A DNA stretch of 64,000 bases, from the NCBI RefSeq assembly GCF_008386505.1, contig NZ_VUNZ01000001.1, positions 1,116,001 through 1,180,000 on the forward strand, in the 5' to 3' direction. The notes beneath the pieces were generated by a model. The model worked only from the letters and a program-made list of their open reading frames with translations, had not been told where the DNA came from and ran no database searches. The first letter of the stretch is position 1; each line of letters opens with the position of its first letter. A program made the translations under genes and the position numbers. Source of the stretch: Chryseobacterium sediminis. GTDB lineage: Bacteria > Bacteroidota > Bacteroidia > Flavobacteriales > Weeksellaceae. This document shows, in pieces, positions 62,742 through 64,000 of this stretch.

Positions 62742-63656
62742 TTAATTGTAAAAGTTTCTAAATTCAAGCGGTGATGCCTTCGTTAAATTTTTGAAAAGCC
62801 GCTGAAATGACTGTGGATAGTCAAACCCTAATGAATAAGCTATTTCACTTACGGAAAGGTTGGTTGTGGATAGGAGTATTTTTGCCTTTTCAATAATCTT
62901 ATTATGTATAAGCTGTTGGGTGGTCTGTCCTGTAAGTGATCGAAGCATATCAGTCAGGTAGTTAGGCGACATGTTCATTTTTGAAGCCAGAAAGTTTACG
63001 TTTGGAACCCCGTTTAATTTCAGATCCTGTTCTGAAAAGCATTTGTCGAGAAGATCTTCTAGCCTTGTTAAAATATCGCTGGTCGCCATTTTTCTAGTTA
63101 AAAATTGACGGTGATAAAATCTATCACAATATTTTAAAAGAAGTTCAATATGTGATACAATCAGGTCCTGAGTAAATAAATCGATAGATGAAGTGATCTC
63201 CTTACTAATATTGTTCATCATATCCACTACCAGCTCCTTTTCAGTTTCTGACAAATACAATCCTTCATGTACTTCGTAAAAAAAATAGCCATATGATCTG
63301 ATTGTTTTTGCTAAAGAATAGTTTTGAAAAAAGTCAGGATGAACAATCAATAACAATCCTTCAGGCTCCAGCTTCACATTTTTTTGCGGTGTTACTATTT
63401 GCTGGGGAGCAATAAATGACATTACTCCTTCATCAAAATCATAATGTTGCTGACCATAACCAAATCCATCGCAATTTTTTTTCAGTGCGATACTGAAAAA
63501 ATTGTAAGATATTGTTTTTTCGATTTCATTGGTGTCAATGTTTATGGTAGAAAGATCAATCACACTGACCAGAGGGTTAGTTGGTTTTTTCAATTTCAAA
63601 AGCTGATGAACTTTTGAAATTGAAAGTACCTGAGGCGGATTTATTTTATTTTTCAT
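62742..63656 (-). CDS. AraC-family regulator
   Basis: This 304-residue protein has an N-terminal cupin-like domain (MSFIAPQQIV) and a C-terminal AraC double HTH (about 205-304; VNFLASKMNMSPNYLTDMLRSLTGQTTQQLI and VSEIAYSLGFDYPQSFQRLFKNLTKASPLEFR). It is convergent with the usher-like gene and faces the same way as the partial SDR gene beyond it, which it more likely controls. It is not a close paralogue of the 55789 regulator. Confidence 0.9.
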   Translation of the reverse strand: MKNKINPPQVLSISKVHQLLKLKKPTNPLVSVIDLSTINIDTNEIEKTISYNFFSIALKKNCDGFGYGQQHYDFDEGVMSFIAPQQIVTPQKNVKLEPEGLLLIVHPDFFQNYSLAKTIRSYGYFFYEVHEGLYLSETEKELVVDMMNNISKEITSSIDLFTQDLIVSHIELLLKYCDRFYHRQFLTRKMATSDILTRLEDLLDKCFSEQDLKLNGVPNVNFLASKMNMSPNYLTDMLRSLTGQTTQQLIHNKIIEKAKILLSTTNLSVSEIAYSLGFDYPQSFQRLFKNLTKASPLEFRNFYN

Positions 63657-63741
63657 TCTTTAGATCATGATGTTATGTTTAGAATTTGTGTCATAAACAA
63701 AAATATGAAAAGAAAAGTTTACCTTTCATTTTATGTAGATG

Positions 63742-64000
63742 TTATTTCAGAAAGCTGTGCATTGCAATATCCGCATTATCCTGAAAAGCTATATTTTTAA
63801 ATTCCGGAAAAACAGTTCGTTGGTCTATCATTTCTCCAATTACTTTTCCCTCTTTACTAGCATAAAAAGAACCTGTTTCGATTTTTGGGTTGTCAAGTAC
63901 TTCTACATACCGAGCTGCACCTTTACGAATACTATGTATCATACCTATTAATGGCATAACGATCGGAGCTAGGAGATATTTGAAGAAGAATTTGGTCAAT
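63742..64000 (-). CDS. Probable SDR oxidoreductase, C-terminal part (5' end outside window)
   Basis: The minus-strand frame is open to the window end, so the gene is cut. The 86 visible residues (SIRKGAARYVEVLDNPK, ETGSFYASKEGKVIGEMIDQ, IAFQDNADIAMHSFLK) resemble the C-terminal extension of SDRs of the retinol-dehydrogenase type. The catalytic part lies outside, so the call is tentative. Confidence 0.6.
   Translation of the reverse strand, partial: LTKFFFKYLLAPIVMPLIGMIHSIRKGAARYVEVLDNPKIETGSFYASKEGKVIGEMIDQRTVFPEFKNIAFQDNADIAMHSFLK

Noticed and set aside
63680..63700. TGTGTCATAAAC as a fourth Pho-box-like site
   Set aside because: Only one half-site is present, with no second 11-mer at the right spacing.

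Overview
The window looks like a chromosomal segment of a Chryseobacterium-like member of the Flavobacteriia (phylum Bacteroidota). The reasons are the AT-rich base composition, type IX secretion (T9SS) and gliding-type C-terminal domains on several large secreted proteins, promoters with the Bacteroidota -7 box TAnnTTTG, and the near absence of Shine-Dalgarno sequences. No tRNA, rRNA, insertion sequence or CRISPR array was recognised.

Layout. 1-3.7 kb: the 3' end of an unidentified gene, then a duplicated block. Each half holds one TetR-family gene, and four copies of an AGACAC/GTGTCT operator each drive a short terminated transcript with no plausible reading frame. 3.7-7.4 kb: the oxidative pentose phosphate operon gnd-zwf-pgl. 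8.2-25.4 kb: a surface-protein region. Lectin-like, IgGFc-binding-like, PPC-repeat, metalloprotease and SGNH-hydrolase proteins, most with T9SS or gliding C-terminal domains, alternate with membrane-anchored TPR-LuxR regulators. Three copies of a shared divergent promoter region join regulator to target; one regulator copy is a remnant and one is frameshifted. Six GTACCTGCAG hairpins lie between these genes. 25.5-29.2 kb: two orphan transposase-type HTH proteins, a fourth TPR-LuxR protein and a small secreted protein, with Pho-box-like 11-bp direct repeats upstream of three of them. 29.5-33.0 kb: a TetR regulator, an SDR oxidoreductase, an epoxide-hydrolase-like enzyme and an Ohr peroxidase, with TGACCNATCGGTCA operators. 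33.4-40.2 kb: a second HTH pair, a membrane protein, a secreted protein, a decayed duplicate of a sensor kinase, then the intact kinase and its response regulator. 40.3-46.8 kb: periplasmic catalase with an ankyrin protein, two exported ferritin-like proteins, a fasciclin protein, and a divergent ECF sigma/anti-sigma pair. 46.8-55.4 kb: a BamA-like outer-membrane protein, three tandem class I terpene synthases, and a PDZ-like/DUF5675 pair. 55.8-62.6 kb: a chaperone-usher-like surface-fibre locus. 62.7-64 kb: an AraC regulator and the 3' part of a probable SDR gene.

The strongest candidates for undescribed biology are (i) the duplicated TetR/operator/small-RNA array, (ii) the repeated TPR-LuxR plus surface-protein divergons, and (iii) the Bacteroidota chaperone-usher-like operon whose three exported subunits share an alternating hydrophobic C-terminal strand ending in Q.
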